NCBI RefSeq assembly: GCF_002081825.1
Contig: NZ_MUKU01000015.1
Coordinates: 1-64,000 of the forward strand
Length of the DNA: 64,000 nucleotides
Direction of reading: 5' to 3'
Origin: Chromobacterium haemolyticum
Lineage (GTDB): Bacteria; Pseudomonadota; Gammaproteobacteria; Burkholderiales; Chromobacteriaceae
The position numbers were made by a program, and so were the translations under genes. The notes under the pieces are model-generated. The model was not told the origin of the DNA, ran no database searches, and saw only the letters and a list, made by a program, of their open reading frames with translations. This document shows positions 26,437-36,241 of the stretch, piece after piece (positions within the stretch are counted from its first letter, which is position 1; each line of letters opens with the position of its first letter).

Positions 26437-27564
26437 TTATTGCAGCTCGGTTTGCAATTTCGACAGCGCGGCCTTGCTGAACGCGTCGGACAGAGGCTTG
26501 CCCTGCTTGTCCTGAATGGACACCGTGCTGGAGCCGGGCGCGGTTTCCTTGATTTGCACGCGGTATTCCTGCTCGGTGGGCTTGGCGGACTTGCCGTCGT
26601 TGCTCTTCCAGAAGGCGAGGCTGGACCAGAAGCCGCCGGATTCGTTCTTGTCGGTTTCGCTCTTGGCCGGTTTGACGAAGTAAACGCCTTGGGAGCGGTC
26701 TCGGTCGCTGACCACCAGGCCGACGCGATCCAGCGCCAAGCCGACGCGGCGCCAGGCGCGGTCGAACTCGTCGCTGAGCACCAACTGGCCGTCGACGATG
26801 GGCGTTTGCGGCTTGGTCGGCGCGCTCAGCGTCTGCTTGACCTGTTCGCGAGCTTTGTCCTCGGCCATGCCCAGATTCATCATGAAGCGGCCCAGCAACT
26901 CGGCTTCCAGGCCTGGGTCGGTGGCGCGGGGCTGCCAGATGGTGTTGGTCTTGGTTGTGTCGGCATAGACTTCTTCCATGCCGCGGTGGGAGAAGTAGAC
27001 TTCGGTGCCGTTGGCGGTCTTTTCCAGACGAATGCGGAACTTGTCGCGCTCGCCGGTGGAGTAGACGCTGCCGAGACCGACGGTTTCCAGCAGTTTGCGC
27101 AGGCCGTCGTTGGGCAGCTTGGCGCGGTTTTCCGCCCAGTCCGTTTCCATGACGCCTACGGCCGGGTCTTCGCTCTTGATGACGAAGCCGTTGTCTTGCC
27201 AGAAGGCCTTCAATGCCGGCCACAGCTGTTCCGGGCTCTTGCCGGATACCACCAGCCAGCGTTGGGTGCCGGCGCGCTCCATCTTGACGTTGTCCAGCTG
27301 GTTCAGGGCGACCGAGCTGCCTGCCGCCGGCTGTTGGGTCGGAGAGTCGACTTTGGCGCCTTGGGCTGCGGCGCTGGCTGCGCCGGGGATGGTGTACTTG
27401 TTCTGGATTTGCGGCGCGGTCAGGTCGGGCGGCACTTCCAGAGTGTTGACGGTTTTAGGCTTGTCGGACTGGTAGTCCAGCTTCTTGGTCAGCGGCTGTT
27501 GCGAGCTGCAACCGGCGATAATGCCGGTTGCCAGCAGAATCGCGGCGGGCGCGGTTCGTTTCAT
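26437..27564 (-). CDS. bamC: Outer membrane assembly lipoprotein BamC
   Basis: A 375-residue lipoprotein of the BAM complex, which inserts beta-barrel proteins into the outer membrane. The signal peptide ends in the lipobox IIAGCSS. The unstructured N-terminal part contains LDYQSDKPKTVNTLEVPPDLT, the BamC segment that contacts BamD. Two helix-grip domains follow (about 110-230 and 250-370). MKRTAPAA follows GGGAG at 5 nt. It lies 31 bp downstream of dapA, the same dapA-bamC pairing as in E. coli. Confidence 0.92.
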   Translation of the reverse strand: MKRTAPAAILLATGIIAGCSSQQPLTKKLDYQSDKPKTVNTLEVPPDLTAPQIQNKYTIPGAASAAAQGAKVDSPTQQPAAGSSVALNQLDNVKMERAGTQRWLVVSGKSPEQLWPALKAFWQDNGFVIKSEDPAVGVMETDWAENRAKLPNDGLRKLLETVGLGSVYSTGERDKFRIRLEKTANGTEVYFSHRGMEEVYADTTKTNTIWQPRATDPGLEAELLGRFMMNLGMAEDKAREQVKQTLSAPTKPQTPIVDGQLVLSDEFDRAWRRVGLALDRVGLVVSDRDRSQGVYFVKPAKSETDKNESGGFWSSLAFWKSNDGKSAKPTEQEYRVQIKETAPGSSTVSIQDKQGKPLSDAFSKAALSKLQTELQ

Positions 27565-27595
27565 GCGGTCTCCCATCGTTTCGGCAGAGGAAGGA

Positions 27596-28471
27596 TTAAA
27601 GGATGTCGGCTTGTTTCATCGCCACTTCCACGGAGGCTTGCGCGTCGATGGACAGCGGCGTCAGCGGCAGGCGTATGCCGGAGGGAATCCGGTTCATCCG
27701 CGCCAGCGCCCACTTGGCCGGAATCGGGTTGGGTTCGATAAACAGCTGCTTGTGCAGGCCTTGCAGCTTGTCGTTGATTTCGCGAGCCAGCTTGGCGTTG
27801 CCGCCGGTGGCGGCTTTGCAAAGCTCGCTCATCAATTTGGGCGCGATATTGGCGGTGACCGAGATCACGCCATGGCCGCCGCACAGCATGAAAGCCATGC
27901 CGGTGGCGTCGTCCCCGGAGTAGAGGGTGAAGCCGTCCGGAACGCGCATGACCAGATCACAGGCGCGGCCGATGTCGCCGGTGGCGTCTTTCAGGCCGAC
28001 GATGTTGGGGTGGGCGGCCAGGCGCAGCGCGGTGTCGTTGCTCATGTCGGCAACGGTGCGGCCGGGCACGTTATAAAGGATGACCGGCAGCTTGCTGGCA
28101 TCGGCGATCGCTTTGAAATGCTGGTAAAGACCTTCCTGAGTGGGCTTGTTGTAATAAGGCACGACCGACAACACGTAATCGGCGCCAACCTCCTGAGACA
28201 AGTGGCTCAGTTCGATCGCTTCGGCCGTGGAGTTGCCGCCGGCGCCGGCGACGACTTTGACGCGGCCGGCGGCGTATTCGACAACCGCCTTGACCACGGC
28301 GATGTGCTCGGTCACGTTCAATGTGGCGGATTCGCCAGTGGTGCCAACCGCGACAATGCCGTCGGTGCCATTCTCAATATGGAAATCGACGAGTCGTCGC
28401 AGTGCCTCGTAGTCGACCGAGCCGTCTGCGGACATCGGGGTGACCAGGGCGACCAAGCTGCCGGTAAGCAT
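27596..28471 (-). CDS. dapA: 4-hydroxy-tetrahydrodipicolinate synthase
   Basis: A 291-residue TIM-barrel aldolase that condenses pyruvate with aspartate semialdehyde in lysine and diaminopimelate synthesis. Lys161 in VGLKDATGD forms the Schiff base, and Tyr135 in ILYNVPGRT is the catalytic tyrosine. GTTGESATL near residue 43 binds the substrate carboxylate. Length is typical. It is the first gene of dapA-bamC, divergent from ybiT. Confidence 0.97.
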   Translation of the reverse strand: MLTGSLVALVTPMSADGSVDYEALRRLVDFHIENGTDGIVAVGTTGESATLNVTEHIAVVKAVVEYAAGRVKVVAGAGGNSTAEAIELSHLSQEVGADYVLSVVPYYNKPTQEGLYQHFKAIADASKLPVILYNVPGRTVADMSNDTALRLAAHPNIVGLKDATGDIGRACDLVMRVPDGFTLYSGDDATGMAFMLCGGHGVISVTANIAPKLMSELCKAATGGNAKLAREINDKLQGLHKQLFIEPNPIPAKWALARMNRIPSGIRLPLTPLSIDAQASVEVAMKQADIL

Positions 28472-28588
28472 AGTTCAGCCTATCTCAGGGAATAGAAAAC
28501 AAGGCTTACGATTGTAGCGGAATTCGAGAAGCTGGCAAAAGGTAGGCGGCGTTTCCTTGACGGACGGTTCGGGAAAACGCCCGCACTG

Positions 28589-28597
28589 TGCTAGAAT
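28589..28597 (+). promoter_or_regulatory. Extended -10 promoter for ybiT
   Basis: TGCTAGAAT gives a TGn-extended -10 element about 50 bp upstream of the ybiT start. No convincing -35 was found at the usual distance. Confidence 0.4.
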
Positions 28598-28646
28598 CCC
28601 ACGTTTTTCCGATACTTACGGCTATTTGGCTGAAGGATCCATAAGC

Positions 28647-30278
28647 GTGATTACCACAAGCAATATTACCATGCAGTTTGGCGTCAAACCTTTGTTCGAA
28701 AAGGTTTCCGTCAAATTTGGCGAAGGCAACCGTTACGGCCTGATCGGCGCCAACGGTTCCGGCAAATCCACTTTTATGAAGATTCTGGGTGGCGACCTGG
28801 AGCAGACCAGCGGCGAGGTGGCCATTGAGAACGGCCTGCGCCTGGGTAAGCTGCGCCAGGATCAGTTCGCCTATGAAGATCAGCGCGTCATCGACGTGGT
28901 GATGATGGGACATTCCGAAATGTGGGCGGCGATGAGCGAACGCGACGCCATCTATGCCAACCCGGAAGCCAGCGAAGACGATTACATGCACGCGGCCGAA
29001 CTGGAAGCCAAGTTCGCCGAATACGACGGCTACACCGCCGAGGCGCGCGCCGGCGAACTGCTGATGGGCGTGGGCATTCCGGTGGAACAGCACGCCGGCC
29101 CGATGAGCGAAGTGGCGCCGGGCTGGAAATTGCGTGTTTTGCTGGCTCAGGCTCTGTTCTCCAATCCGGACATCCTGTTGCTGGACGAACCCACCAACAA
29201 CCTGGACATCAACACCATCCGCTGGTTGGAAAACGTGCTCAACGAGCGCAACTCCACCATGATCATCATTTCGCACGACCGTCACTTCCTGAATTCGGTG
29301 TGCACCCACATGGCGGATTTGGACTACAACACCATTCGTATCTACCCGGGCAATTACGACGACTACATGATCGCGTCGGCCCAGGCGCGCGAACGCCAGT
29401 TGTCGTCCAACAGCAAGGCCAAGGAACGTATCCAGGAACTGCAAGAGTTCGTGGCCCGCTTCTCTGCCAACAAGTCCAAGGCGCGCCAGGCGACCAGCCG
29501 ACTGAAGCAGGTGGACAAGCTGAAGTCCGAAATGGTGGAAGTGAAGCCGTCCAGCCGTCAAAACCCGTTCATTCGTTTTGAAATGGACGACAAGTTCAAA
29601 CTGCACCGTCAGGCGGTGGAGGTGGATCACCTCAATAAGGCTTACGATACCAAGGTCCTGTTCAAGGATTTGAGCCTGATCCTGGAGGCAGGGGCCCGCT
29701 TGGCCATTATCGGCCCTAACGGCGCGGGCAAGACCTCGCTGGTCAAATTGCTGGCCGGCGCCTTTGACGCGCAGTTCGCCGAAGGCCTGAGCGCTGACCA
29801 CGGCTCGATCAAATGGGCGGAGAAAGCTCAGGTGGGCTATTTCGCACAGGACCACGAGGCCGATTTCGACAGCGACATGACGCTGACCGAGTGGATGCGC
29901 GAATGGGGCCAGGAGGGCGACGACGAGCAGGTGATCCGCGGCACGCTGGGCCGTCTGTTGTTTGGCGGCGACGAGGTGGGCAAGCCGGTTCGCGTGCTGT
30001 CCGGCGGCGAGAAGGGCCGCATGCTGTACGGCAAGCTGATCCTGCAAAAGCCGAATGTGATGATTATGGATGAGCCGACCAACCATATGGACATGGAGTC
30101 GATCGAATCCCTGAACATGGCGCTGGAGAAGTACAAGGGCACCTTGATCTTCGTTTCCCACGACCGTCAGTTCGTCAGCTCGCTGGCGACGCATGTGTTG
30201 GAGCTGGACGGCAAGGGCGGGTACGACTACTACACCGGCAATTACGAAGACTACTTGGCCAGCAAAGGCCTGGAGTAA
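28647..30278 (+). CDS. ybiT: ABC-F family ATPase, YbiT type
   Basis: A 543-residue soluble protein with two ABC ATPase domains and no membrane part. Walker A motifs are GANGSGKST and GPNGAGKTS. Signature and Walker B regions include [11 protein letters not shown] and LSGGEKGRM...[10 protein letters not shown]. The linker between the domains (about 240-310) is the helical P-site-tRNA-interaction motif of ABC-F proteins. Sequence blocks such as [20 protein letters not shown] and [18 protein letters not shown] match E. coli YbiT closely, as I recall it. ABC-F proteins act on the ribosome. The start is a GTG at 28647 after AAGGA. Confidence 0.92.
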   Translation: MITTSNITMQFGVKPLFEKVSVKFGEGNRYGLIGANGSGKSTFMKILGGDLEQTSGEVAIENGLRLGKLRQDQFAYEDQRVIDVVMMGHSEMWAAMSERDAIYANPEASEDDYMHAAELEAKFAEYDGYTAEARAGELLMGVGIPVEQHAGPMSEVAPGWKLRVLLAQALFSNPDILLLDEPTNNLDINTIRWLENVLNERNSTMIIISHDRHFLNSVCTHMADLDYNTIRIYPGNYDDYMIASAQARERQLSSNSKAKERIQELQEFVARFSANKSKARQATSRLKQVDKLKSEMVEVKPSSRQNPFIRFEMDDKFKLHRQAVEVDHLNKAYDTKVLFKDLSLILEAGARLAIIGPNGAGKTSLVKLLAGAFDAQFAEGLSADHGSIKWAEKAQVGYFAQDHEADFDSDMTLTEWMREWGQEGDDEQVIRGTLGRLLFGGDEVGKPVRVLSGGEKGRMLYGKLILQKPNVMIMDEPTNHMDMESIESLNMALEKYKGTLIFVSHDRQFVSSLATHVLELDGKGGYDYYTGNYEDYLASKGLE

Positions 30279-30329
30279 GTTGCTGCTTATGGTCGGTTAC
30301 ACTCGGTAACTGACCTGTAGAGCAGTTGC

Positions 30330-30358
30330 TTTACCGGCGGGAGTGAGTGCGCTATATT
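30330..30358 (+). promoter_or_regulatory. Promoter of the FabG-like reductase gene
   Basis: TTTACC (30330-30335) and TATATT (30353-30358) with 17-bp spacing. It predicts a 5' leader of about 165 nt before the gene. Confidence 0.55.
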
Positions 30359-30382
30359 GCAGTGCGTCTTGTGCACTGCAAT
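30356..30382. promoter_or_regulatory. Candidate operator overlapping the -10 box
   Basis: A perfect 10-bp inverted repeat, ATTGCAGTGC and GCACTGCAAT, separated by 7 bp. It overlaps the -10 element and start point of the reductase promoter, an ideal place for a repressor. An RNA hairpin at the 5' end is the alternative. Confidence 0.5.
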
Positions 30383-30531
30383 GGCTGCGGCGCACAAACT
30401 TCCGCTTTTCTTTTTGCTTTAAAAAATAACCAATAAAAACAGGTGTTTGGCCATAGGTGGTCGATGGTGGAGTTGTGAGTCCGGCCTCTGGGCGGATTGC
30501 CTGTCATCTACAAAGTCAGTAAGGAAAATCC

Positions 30532-31272
30532 ATGCGCTTGAAAGGTAAAGTCTCCATCATCACCGGCGCCGCCAGCGGCATCGGCAAGGCGACAGCCGAG
30601 AAATTCGTTAAAGAAGGCGCGGTCGTCGCCGTTTGCGACCTCAATCTGGACGCTGTTAACGCGGTGGTAGAGGAGTTGCAGCAGGCCGGCGGCGAAGCCA
30701 TCGGCTACAAGGTGGATGTGACGAATAAGGGTCAGATCGCGGACATGGTTGCCGATCTGAAAAACCGCCGCGGCCGCATCGACGTTCTGGTCAACAACGC
30801 CGGCATCGTCATGGACGCTCAACTGATGAAGATGACCGAAGACCAGTTCGACAAGGTGATCGACATCAATCTGAAAGGCGTTTACAACTGTGCCCGCGCG
30901 GTGATCGACACCATGGTGGAGCAGGGCGGCGGCGTGATTCTGAACGCGTCCTCGGTGGTGGGCGTCTACGGCAACTTCGGCCAGACCAACTACGCTGCGT
31001 CCAAGTTCGGCGTCATTGGCTTCGTCAAAACCTGGGCCAAGGAATTGGGCAAAAAAGGCATTCGCGCCAACGCGGTGTGCCCGGGCTTCGTTGCCACCCC
31101 CATCCTGCAATCGATGCCGGAGAAGGTGATCCAGGCGATGGAGGACAAAGTGCCGATGCGACGCATGGCCGATCCGACCGAGATCGCCAACGTCTATGCC
31201 TTCCTGGCGTCCGACGAGGCCAGCTACATCAACGGCGCGGCCATCGAAGTGACCGGCGGTCTGACGCTCTGA
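30532..31272 (+). CDS. Short-chain dehydrogenase, FabG-like 3-oxoacyl-ACP/CoA reductase
   Basis: A 246-residue Rossmann-fold reductase. The NADP loop is [14 protein letters not shown] (88-91) is structural, and the catalytic set is Ser141, Tyr154 and Lys158 (YAASK). The C-terminal [39 protein letters not shown] is typical of FabG/PhaB-type enzymes. It could reduce 3-oxoacyl-ACP, acetoacetyl-CoA or a related substrate; it does not sit in a fab cluster, so I leave the symbol open. TAAGGA upstream supports the start. It is monocistronic, with a candidate operator at its promoter. Confidence 0.88.
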   Translation: MRLKGKVSIITGAASGIGKATAEKFVKEGAVVAVCDLNLDAVNAVVEELQQAGGEAIGYKVDVTNKGQIADMVADLKNRRGRIDVLVNNAGIVMDAQLMKMTEDQFDKVIDINLKGVYNCARAVIDTMVEQGGGVILNASSVVGVYGNFGQTNYAASKFGVIGFVKTWAKELGKKGIRANAVCPGFVATPILQSMPEKVIQAMEDKVPMRRMADPTEIANVYAFLASDEASYINGAAIEVTGGLTL

Positions 31273-31290
31273 TTCGTCGCGTCCGCATGT

Positions 31291-31320
31291 GAAAACGCCC
31301 CGATATCGGGGCGTTTTGCT
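31291..31320. terminator. Bidirectional terminator between the reductase gene and cysB
   Basis: AAAACGCCCCGA pairs with CGGGGCGTTTT around a small loop, with T-tracts on both strands. It separates the convergent reductase and cysB genes. Confidence 0.9.
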
Positions 31321-31339
31321 TTGTCGGGCCACAGAGGTT

Positions 31340-32284
31340 TCAATCCTCGCTGTCCGGGTCGCGCGCCAGCAGCGCGGCTTCGACTTCGCGCCGGTGCAAA
31401 TGCGGCGCGAACAGCTCGATGAAGGTGTAGGCGAAGCCGCGCAGATAGGCGTCCTTGCGGATGCCTATCTTGGTGGTGGACGGTTCGAACAGATGGCCGG
31501 CGTCCAGCAATTGCAGATTGAGGTCGCGCTCCGGCTCGTAAGCCATGCTGGCGATGATGCCTATGCCCAGCCCCAGGCCGACATAGGTCTTGATGACGTC
31601 GGTGTCGATCGCAGTCAGCACCACGTTGGGCGCCAGGCCCTGGTCGGCAAAAGCTTTGTTGATCTTAGAGCGGCCGGCAAAGGCGAAGTCGTAGGTGACG
31701 ATGGGGTAGCGGGCGATGTCCGCCAACGTCAGAGGGCGATCCAACTCCGTCAGCTCATGTCCTTCCTGCACCACGATGGAACGGTTCCATTCATAGCAGG
31801 GCAGCATCGCCAATTCTTTGTACAAAGCAATGCCTTCGGTGGCGATGGCGAGGTCGGCTTCGCCGGACACCACCATTTCGCAGATCTGGGTGGGGCTGCC
31901 CTGCTTGATCGACAGCCTCACCTTAGGGTAACGTCGAACGAACTCGGCGATGGCCGGCGGCAGCGCGTAGCGCGCTTGGGTGTGCGTGGTGGCGATGGTC
32001 AGAGCGCCTTCCGCCTCTTTGGAGAATTCGTCGCCCACCCGTTTCAGATTCTGCGCTTCGCGTAGAATGCGCTCCGAGATGCGCAACACCTCTTTGCCCG
32101 GCTCGGAGACTGAAACCACCCGCTTGCCGTTGCGGATGAAGACCTGGATGCCCAACTCATCCTCCAGCAGCCGGATCTGCTTGGAAATGCCCGGCTGCGA
32201 GGTGTGCAGTTTTTCCGCGGCTTCCGAGACGTTCAGCCCCTGCTTGGCCACCTCCACCAAGTAACGCAGTTGTTGCAGCTTCAT
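31340..32284 (-). CDS. cysB: LysR-type sulfur assimilation regulator CysB
   Basis: A 314-residue LysR regulator. The N-terminus MKLQQLRYLVEVAKQGLNVSEAAEKLHTSQPGISKQIRLLEDELG is the CysB helix-turn-helix. The effector domain contains TTHTQARYALPPAI and KQGSPTQICEMV, residues that line the N-acetylserine/sulfate pocket in CysB. GAGGAT lies before the ATG at 32284. It is divergent from cysH-cysI-DUF934, which it presumably activates under sulfur limitation through the 112-bp AT-rich spacer (32285-32396). Confidence 0.93.
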   Translation of the reverse strand: MKLQQLRYLVEVAKQGLNVSEAAEKLHTSQPGISKQIRLLEDELGIQVFIRNGKRVVSVSEPGKEVLRISERILREAQNLKRVGDEFSKEAEGALTIATTHTQARYALPPAIAEFVRRYPKVRLSIKQGSPTQICEMVVSGEADLAIATEGIALYKELAMLPCYEWNRSIVVQEGHELTELDRPLTLADIARYPIVTYDFAFAGRSKINKAFADQGLAPNVVLTAIDTDVIKTYVGLGLGIGIIASMAYEPERDLNLQLLDAGHLFEPSTTKIGIRKDAYLRGFAYTFIELFAPHLHRREVEAALLARDPDSED

Positions 32285-32396
32285 GCGACGCCATCCTCTA
32301 TAAAACCTGTAGTAATTAAATACTAACACAATATTCTTTTCGGTTTATAAGCGGCTTGGGTAGGATTGTCATGAAATTTCCTGCCTGGAGCCTCTG

Positions 32397-33101
32397 ATGA
32401 GCCTGGAAGCAAAACTGGACGCCACCGTCGCCTGCCTCAGGACGATTGCCGCCGCGCATCCTGACGCCGTGCTGGCCAATAGCTACGGCGCCGAGGACAT
32501 GGTACTGACCGATCTGATCGCCCGTCTGGGTCTGGGCATAGCTGCCTTTAGCCTGGACACCGGCCGTCTGCCGACGGAAACCTACGATCTGATGCAAAGG
32601 GTGGAAGAGCGCTATCCCAGCCACCCGGTCGCCGTGTATTTCCCTCAGGCCGCCGCGGTGGAGCAGTACGTCGGTCTCCACGGCATCAACGGCTTTTACC
32701 ACAGCGTGGACGCGCGCAAGTCCTGTTGCCAGGTACGCAAGCTGGAGCCGCTGCGGCGCGCGCTGGCCGGGCGGTCAGCCTGGATCACAGGGCTGCGGCG
32801 CGAACAGTCGCCGACGCGCCAGGACCTGCAGGTCAGCGAATACGACGCCGACAACGGACTGCAAAAGTTCAGCCCGCTGCTGGACTGGAGCGAGCGCGAT
32901 GTTTGGGACTATCTGCGCGGGCACGAAGTGCCCTACAACGCCCTGCACGACCGCCATTACCCTTCCATCGGCTGCGCGCCCTGTACCCGGGCCATTTCGG
33001 TGGGCGAGGACGTCCGAGCTGGGCGCTGGTGGTGGGAAAACCCCGATTCCAAGGAGTGCGGCCTGCACGGCAAGGCCAGCCCGTTGAAACGTCCGGCATA
33101 G
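32397..33101 (+). CDS. cysH: Assimilatory adenylylsulfate (APS) reductase with 4Fe-4S motif
   Basis: A 234-residue reductase that produces sulfite from activated sulfate using thioredoxin. The P-loop-like SYGAEDMVL and SLDTGRLPTETY are family motifs. Two cysteine pairs, KSCCQVRK and GCAPCTRA, form the 4Fe-4S site, and the catalytic Cys is in KECGLHG. By established rules the CC...CxxC set marks APS reductase, whereas PAPS reductases of the E. coli type lack it. GGAG upstream gives the ribosome site. It is first in cysH-cysI-DUF934. Confidence 0.92.
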   Translation: MSLEAKLDATVACLRTIAAAHPDAVLANSYGAEDMVLTDLIARLGLGIAAFSLDTGRLPTETYDLMQRVEERYPSHPVAVYFPQAAAVEQYVGLHGINGFYHSVDARKSCCQVRKLEPLRRALAGRSAWITGLRREQSPTRQDLQVSEYDADNGLQKFSPLLDWSERDVWDYLRGHEVPYNALHDRHYPSIGCAPCTRAISVGEDVRAGRWWWENPDSKECGLHGKASPLKRPA

Positions 33102-33120
33102 CGCCGTCTGAAAGAGCACC

Positions 33121-34779
33121 ATGTATCAATATGATGAAGTCGATCACCGCATCGTTCGCGAGCGCGTGGTTCAGTTTCGCGATCAGACCCGGCGCTATCT
33201 GGCCGGTGAGCTGAGCGAGGACGAGTTTCGCCCGCTGCGCCTGATGAACGGCCTGTACGTGCAGCGCCACGCGCCGATGCTGCGCGTCGCCATTCCCTAC
33301 GGCCATCTGCGCAGCGGCCAGCTGCGCAAGTTGGCCGACATCGCCCGCCGCTACGATAAGGGCTACGGCCATTTCACCACCCGCCAGAACATTCAGTTCA
33401 ACTGGCCGGAACTGGCGCGGGTGCCGGATATCCTGGAAGAGCTGTCCACGGTGGAGATGCATGCGATCCAGACTTCGGGCAACTGCGTGCGCAATACTAC
33501 CACCGACGCCTTCGCCGGCGTGGCCGGCGACGAACTGCTGGACCCGCGGCCTTGGTGCGAGATCATCCGCCAGTGGAGCACGCTGCACCCCGAGTTCACC
33601 TTCCTGCCGCGCAAATTCAAGATAGCGGTGTCCGGCAGCGTGGAAGACCGCGCCGCCACCCGCGTGCACGACATCGGCCTGCACGTGGTGCGCAACGAGG
33701 CCGGCGAAGTGGGCTTCCGCGTGATGGTGGGCGGCGGCCTGGGACGTACTCCCATCGTCGGCGACGTGGTCAAGGATTTTTTGCCCACGCCGCATCTGCT
33801 GACCTATCTGGACGCGGTGTTACGGGTCTACAACCGCTTTGGCCGCCGCGACAACAAGTACAAGGCGCGCATCAAGATTCTGGTCAAGGCGATGACGGTG
33901 GAGGGCTTCGCAGCCAAAGTCGAGGACGAATGGCTGCATATCAAGGGCGGCCCTGCCACCTTGCGTGACGAGGACGTCGCGCATTACGCCAGCTTTTTCA
34001 CTGATCCGCCGTATCAGACGCTGCAGGCCAACCCAACCGAACTGCAGGCTTCGCTGGAAGAGGACAAAGGTTTCGCTCGCTGGGCGGAGCGCAATACCCG
34101 CGCCCACAAGCGGCCGGGTTATCGCTCAGTGGTGCTGTCGCTGAAGCGCGCCGGCGTGCCGCCCGGCGACATCAGCGCGGAGCAGATGGACGCGGCGGCG
34201 GATTTGGCCGACCGCTTTGGCTTTGGCGAGCTGCGCGTCGCTCATGAGCAAAACCTGGTGTTGCCGGACGTTCGGGAGAAGGACTTGCACGCGCTGTGGC
34301 TACTGGCGCGAGAGCATGGCTTCGCCACGCCCAATATCGGCCTGCTCACCGACATCATCTGCTGTCCGGGCGGCGACTTCTGCTCGCTGGCCAACGCGCG
34401 TTCGATTCCGGTGGCGGAGGCTATTCAGCAAACCTTCGAGGACATGGACTATCTGTACGACCTCGGCGACATTGACTGCAATTTCTCCGGCTGCATGAAC
34501 GCCTGCGGCCATCACCACATCGGCAATATCGGCATACTCGGCGTCGACAAGAACGGGGAGGAGTGGTACCAGATCACGCTGGGCGGCAGCCAGGGGAGCG
34601 CCACCAGCATTGGAAAGGTGATAGGGCCCTCGTTTGCTCAGGCCGACGTTCCCAAGGCCTTCACCACCATCATGAGCGTTTATTTGGAACAACGCGGTTC
34701 GGGTGAGCGCTTCATTGAAACCGTGCGCCGCATCGGCATCGAACCCTTCAAGGAGCGGGTATATGCCAAACATCATTAA
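33121..34779 (+). CDS. cysI: Sulfite reductase hemoprotein (nitrite/sulfite reductase family)
   Basis: A 552-residue siroheme and 4Fe-4S enzyme that reduces sulfite to sulfide. The duplicated ferredoxin-like and siroheme-binding halves are visible, including HFTTRQNIQFNW and TSGNCVRNTTTDAFAG (siroheme and phosphate site). The cluster cysteines are in CCPGGDFCSLA and NFSGCMNACGHHHIG. The length and the DUF934 partner are typical of the betaproteobacterial form. It lies 19 bp after cysH, and its last 17 bp overlap the DUF934 gene. Confidence 0.94.
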   Translation: MYQYDEVDHRIVRERVVQFRDQTRRYLAGELSEDEFRPLRLMNGLYVQRHAPMLRVAIPYGHLRSGQLRKLADIARRYDKGYGHFTTRQNIQFNWPELARVPDILEELSTVEMHAIQTSGNCVRNTTTDAFAGVAGDELLDPRPWCEIIRQWSTLHPEFTFLPRKFKIAVSGSVEDRAATRVHDIGLHVVRNEAGEVGFRVMVGGGLGRTPIVGDVVKDFLPTPHLLTYLDAVLRVYNRFGRRDNKYKARIKILVKAMTVEGFAAKVEDEWLHIKGGPATLRDEDVAHYASFFTDPPYQTLQANPTELQASLEEDKGFARWAERNTRAHKRPGYRSVVLSLKRAGVPPGDISAEQMDAAADLADRFGFGELRVAHEQNLVLPDVREKDLHALWLLAREHGFATPNIGLLTDIICCPGGDFCSLANARSIPVAEAIQQTFEDMDYLYDLGDIDCNFSGCMNACGHHHIGNIGILGVDKNGEEWYQITLGGSQGSATSIGKVIGPSFAQADVPKAFTTIMSVYLEQRGSGERFIETVRRIGIEPFKERVYAKHH

Positions 34780-35275
34780 ACAGGGGCAAGTCCGGCCGGA
34801 CGATTGGAATCTGCTGCGCCAGGATGAAAACGGCCAGTTGCCGGAAACCGCGGCGGGCGGCAATGTGATCGTGCCGCTATCCGATTGGCTGGAGCGGCGC
34901 GCGTTCTGGCGCAGCCACGCGGCGCGGGTGGGGGTCTGGCTGGGACCGGACGACGATCCGGCGCGGCTACTGGCCGATTTGCCAGAGTTGGAGCTGATCG
35001 CCGTCGATTTTCCGGCCTTTACCGATGGTCGCGGCTACAGTCACGCCCGCTTGCTGCGCGAGCGTTACGGCTATCGTGGGGAACTGCGGGCGATTGGGGA
35101 TGTCTGGCAAGACTTACTGCACTCCATGGCGCAAGTTGGTTTTGATGCATTCGCCATCAAGGACGGCAAGGCGCTGGAATCTTCGCTGGATGGTTTCAAT
35201 ACTTTTAGCGAAAACTATCAGGCTACCGTGCTGAACCCGTTGCCACTGTTTCGTAGGCGCGTCACATCGCCGTAA
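34763..35275 (+). CDS. DUF934 protein, sulfite reductase-associated
   Basis: A 170-residue DUF934 protein. Recognisable segments are the N-terminal IIKQGQVRPDDW, VIVPLSDWLERR and the C-terminal DGRGYSHARLLRERYGYRGELRAIGDVWQD. The biochemical role is not established. The gene is regularly next to the siroheme sulfite reductase in proteobacteria, which suggests an electron-transfer or assembly helper. It starts inside the end of cysI (17-bp overlap, AAGGAG upstream), so it is translationally coupled. Confidence 0.87.
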   Translation: MPNIIKQGQVRPDDWNLLRQDENGQLPETAAGGNVIVPLSDWLERRAFWRSHAARVGVWLGPDDDPARLLADLPELELIAVDFPAFTDGRGYSHARLLRERYGYRGELRAIGDVWQDLLHSMAQVGFDAFAIKDGKALESSLDGFNTFSENYQATVLNPLPLFRRRVTSP

Positions 35276-35365
35276 TGTGTGGTTTATGCGAGACAAAGGC
35301 CGCAAAAAAACGCTTTTTTTGACGTTTTTTTGCAACGGATTGCTCGCAATCTGTGGCGCCCTAAG

Positions 35366-35394
35366 TTGACATGGGGTTGCAGCGTTTCTATAGT
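35366..35394 (+). promoter_or_regulatory. Strong sigma-70 promoter of the ompA-like gene
   Basis: TTGACA (perfect -35) and TATAGT are separated by 17 bp. The leader is about 115 nt, consistent with a highly expressed porin-class gene. Confidence 0.88.
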
Positions 35395-35513
35395 GCGGGT
35401 TAACTGCATAAACACAGTTTGCAGATCACCCTGTTGTTTGCAGTAAAATTGTTCGTGTGGTCTTTGCGTCAGCCCGCATTGCTACCCATTTTATAGATTA
35501 AAGAGGGAATAAC

Positions 35514-36188
35514 ATGACTAAACAGCTGAAACTGAGCGCCCTGGTTGCTGCTCTGTTGGTTTCCGCTAGCGCTTTTGCTGCTAAACCTGGCTATGCCGTT
35601 GACCAGTCCACCGAATCCGTGACTCGCAACAACTACGGCGAGTGCTGGAGAACCAACTTCTTCGACAAGGCCAAAGACGGCCTGGTTGAATGTGGCGACC
35701 GCGAAGCTACCAAGGTAGCTGAAGCTCCGAAGCCGGTGCTGGTTTCCGAAAAAGAAAAAGTCACCCTGTCCGCTAAAGTGCTGTTCGACTTCGACAAGGC
35801 CAAGCTGCGCGCTGACGCCAAGAACGAACTGGACCCGCTGGTTGAAAAGCTGAAAGCCAACGCTGGCAAAGGCTACCTGAAGTCCGTTGAAGTTGCTGGC
35901 TACACCGACTTCATGGGTTCCGCCGCTTACAACAACCGTCTGTCGCAAGAGCGCGCCGACGCTGTTAAAGGCTACTTCATCGCTGCTGGCGTTCCGGCTG
36001 AAAAAGTGACCTCCGTAGGTCGCGGCGCTGCCGAAGCCAAGATGACTGCCGAGTGCAAGGCCAAATTCCCGAAATACCAGAAGAAAGGTTCCAAGCAGAA
36101 CCTGGCTATCAAGGAATGCATCGAGTCTGATCGTCGCGTTGAGCTGACCATCGACGCGGTTAAAGAGTCCCTGGTTGAGAAGAAGTAA
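35514..36188 (+). CDS. OmpA-family outer membrane protein, RmpM-like
   Basis: The 224-residue precursor has a signal peptide ending in SASAFA. A short N-terminal segment with a Cys pair (GECWRTNFFDKAKDGLVECGD) replaces the OmpA beta barrel, as in neisserial RmpM/class 4 protein. The C-terminal OmpA domain (about 80-215) binds peptidoglycan: VLFDFDKAKLRADAK, VAGYTDFMGSAAYNNRLSQERADAV and ESDRRVEL. A second Cys pair (AECKAKF, IKECIE) interrupts the domain. Codon use is extremely biased (GCT, CTG, GTT), marking high expression. The gene has its own promoter and terminator. Confidence 0.93.
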   Translation: MTKQLKLSALVAALLVSASAFAAKPGYAVDQSTESVTRNNYGECWRTNFFDKAKDGLVECGDREATKVAEAPKPVLVSEKEKVTLSAKVLFDFDKAKLRADAKNELDPLVEKLKANAGKGYLKSVEVAGYTDFMGSAAYNNRLSQERADAVKGYFIAAGVPAEKVTSVGRGAAEAKMTAECKAKFPKYQKKGSKQNLAIKECIESDRRVELTIDAVKESLVEKK

Positions 36189-36210
36189 TCTCGATTAGTT
36201 GCTCTGCTCA

Positions 36211-36241
36211 AAAAGCCCCGCAATCTTGCGGGGCTTTTTGC
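36211..36241 (+). terminator. Terminator of the ompA-like gene
   Basis: AAAAAGCCCCGCAA pairs with TTGCGGGGCTTTTT, a 14-bp stem with a 2-nt loop, 22 bp after the stop codon. Confidence 0.93.
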
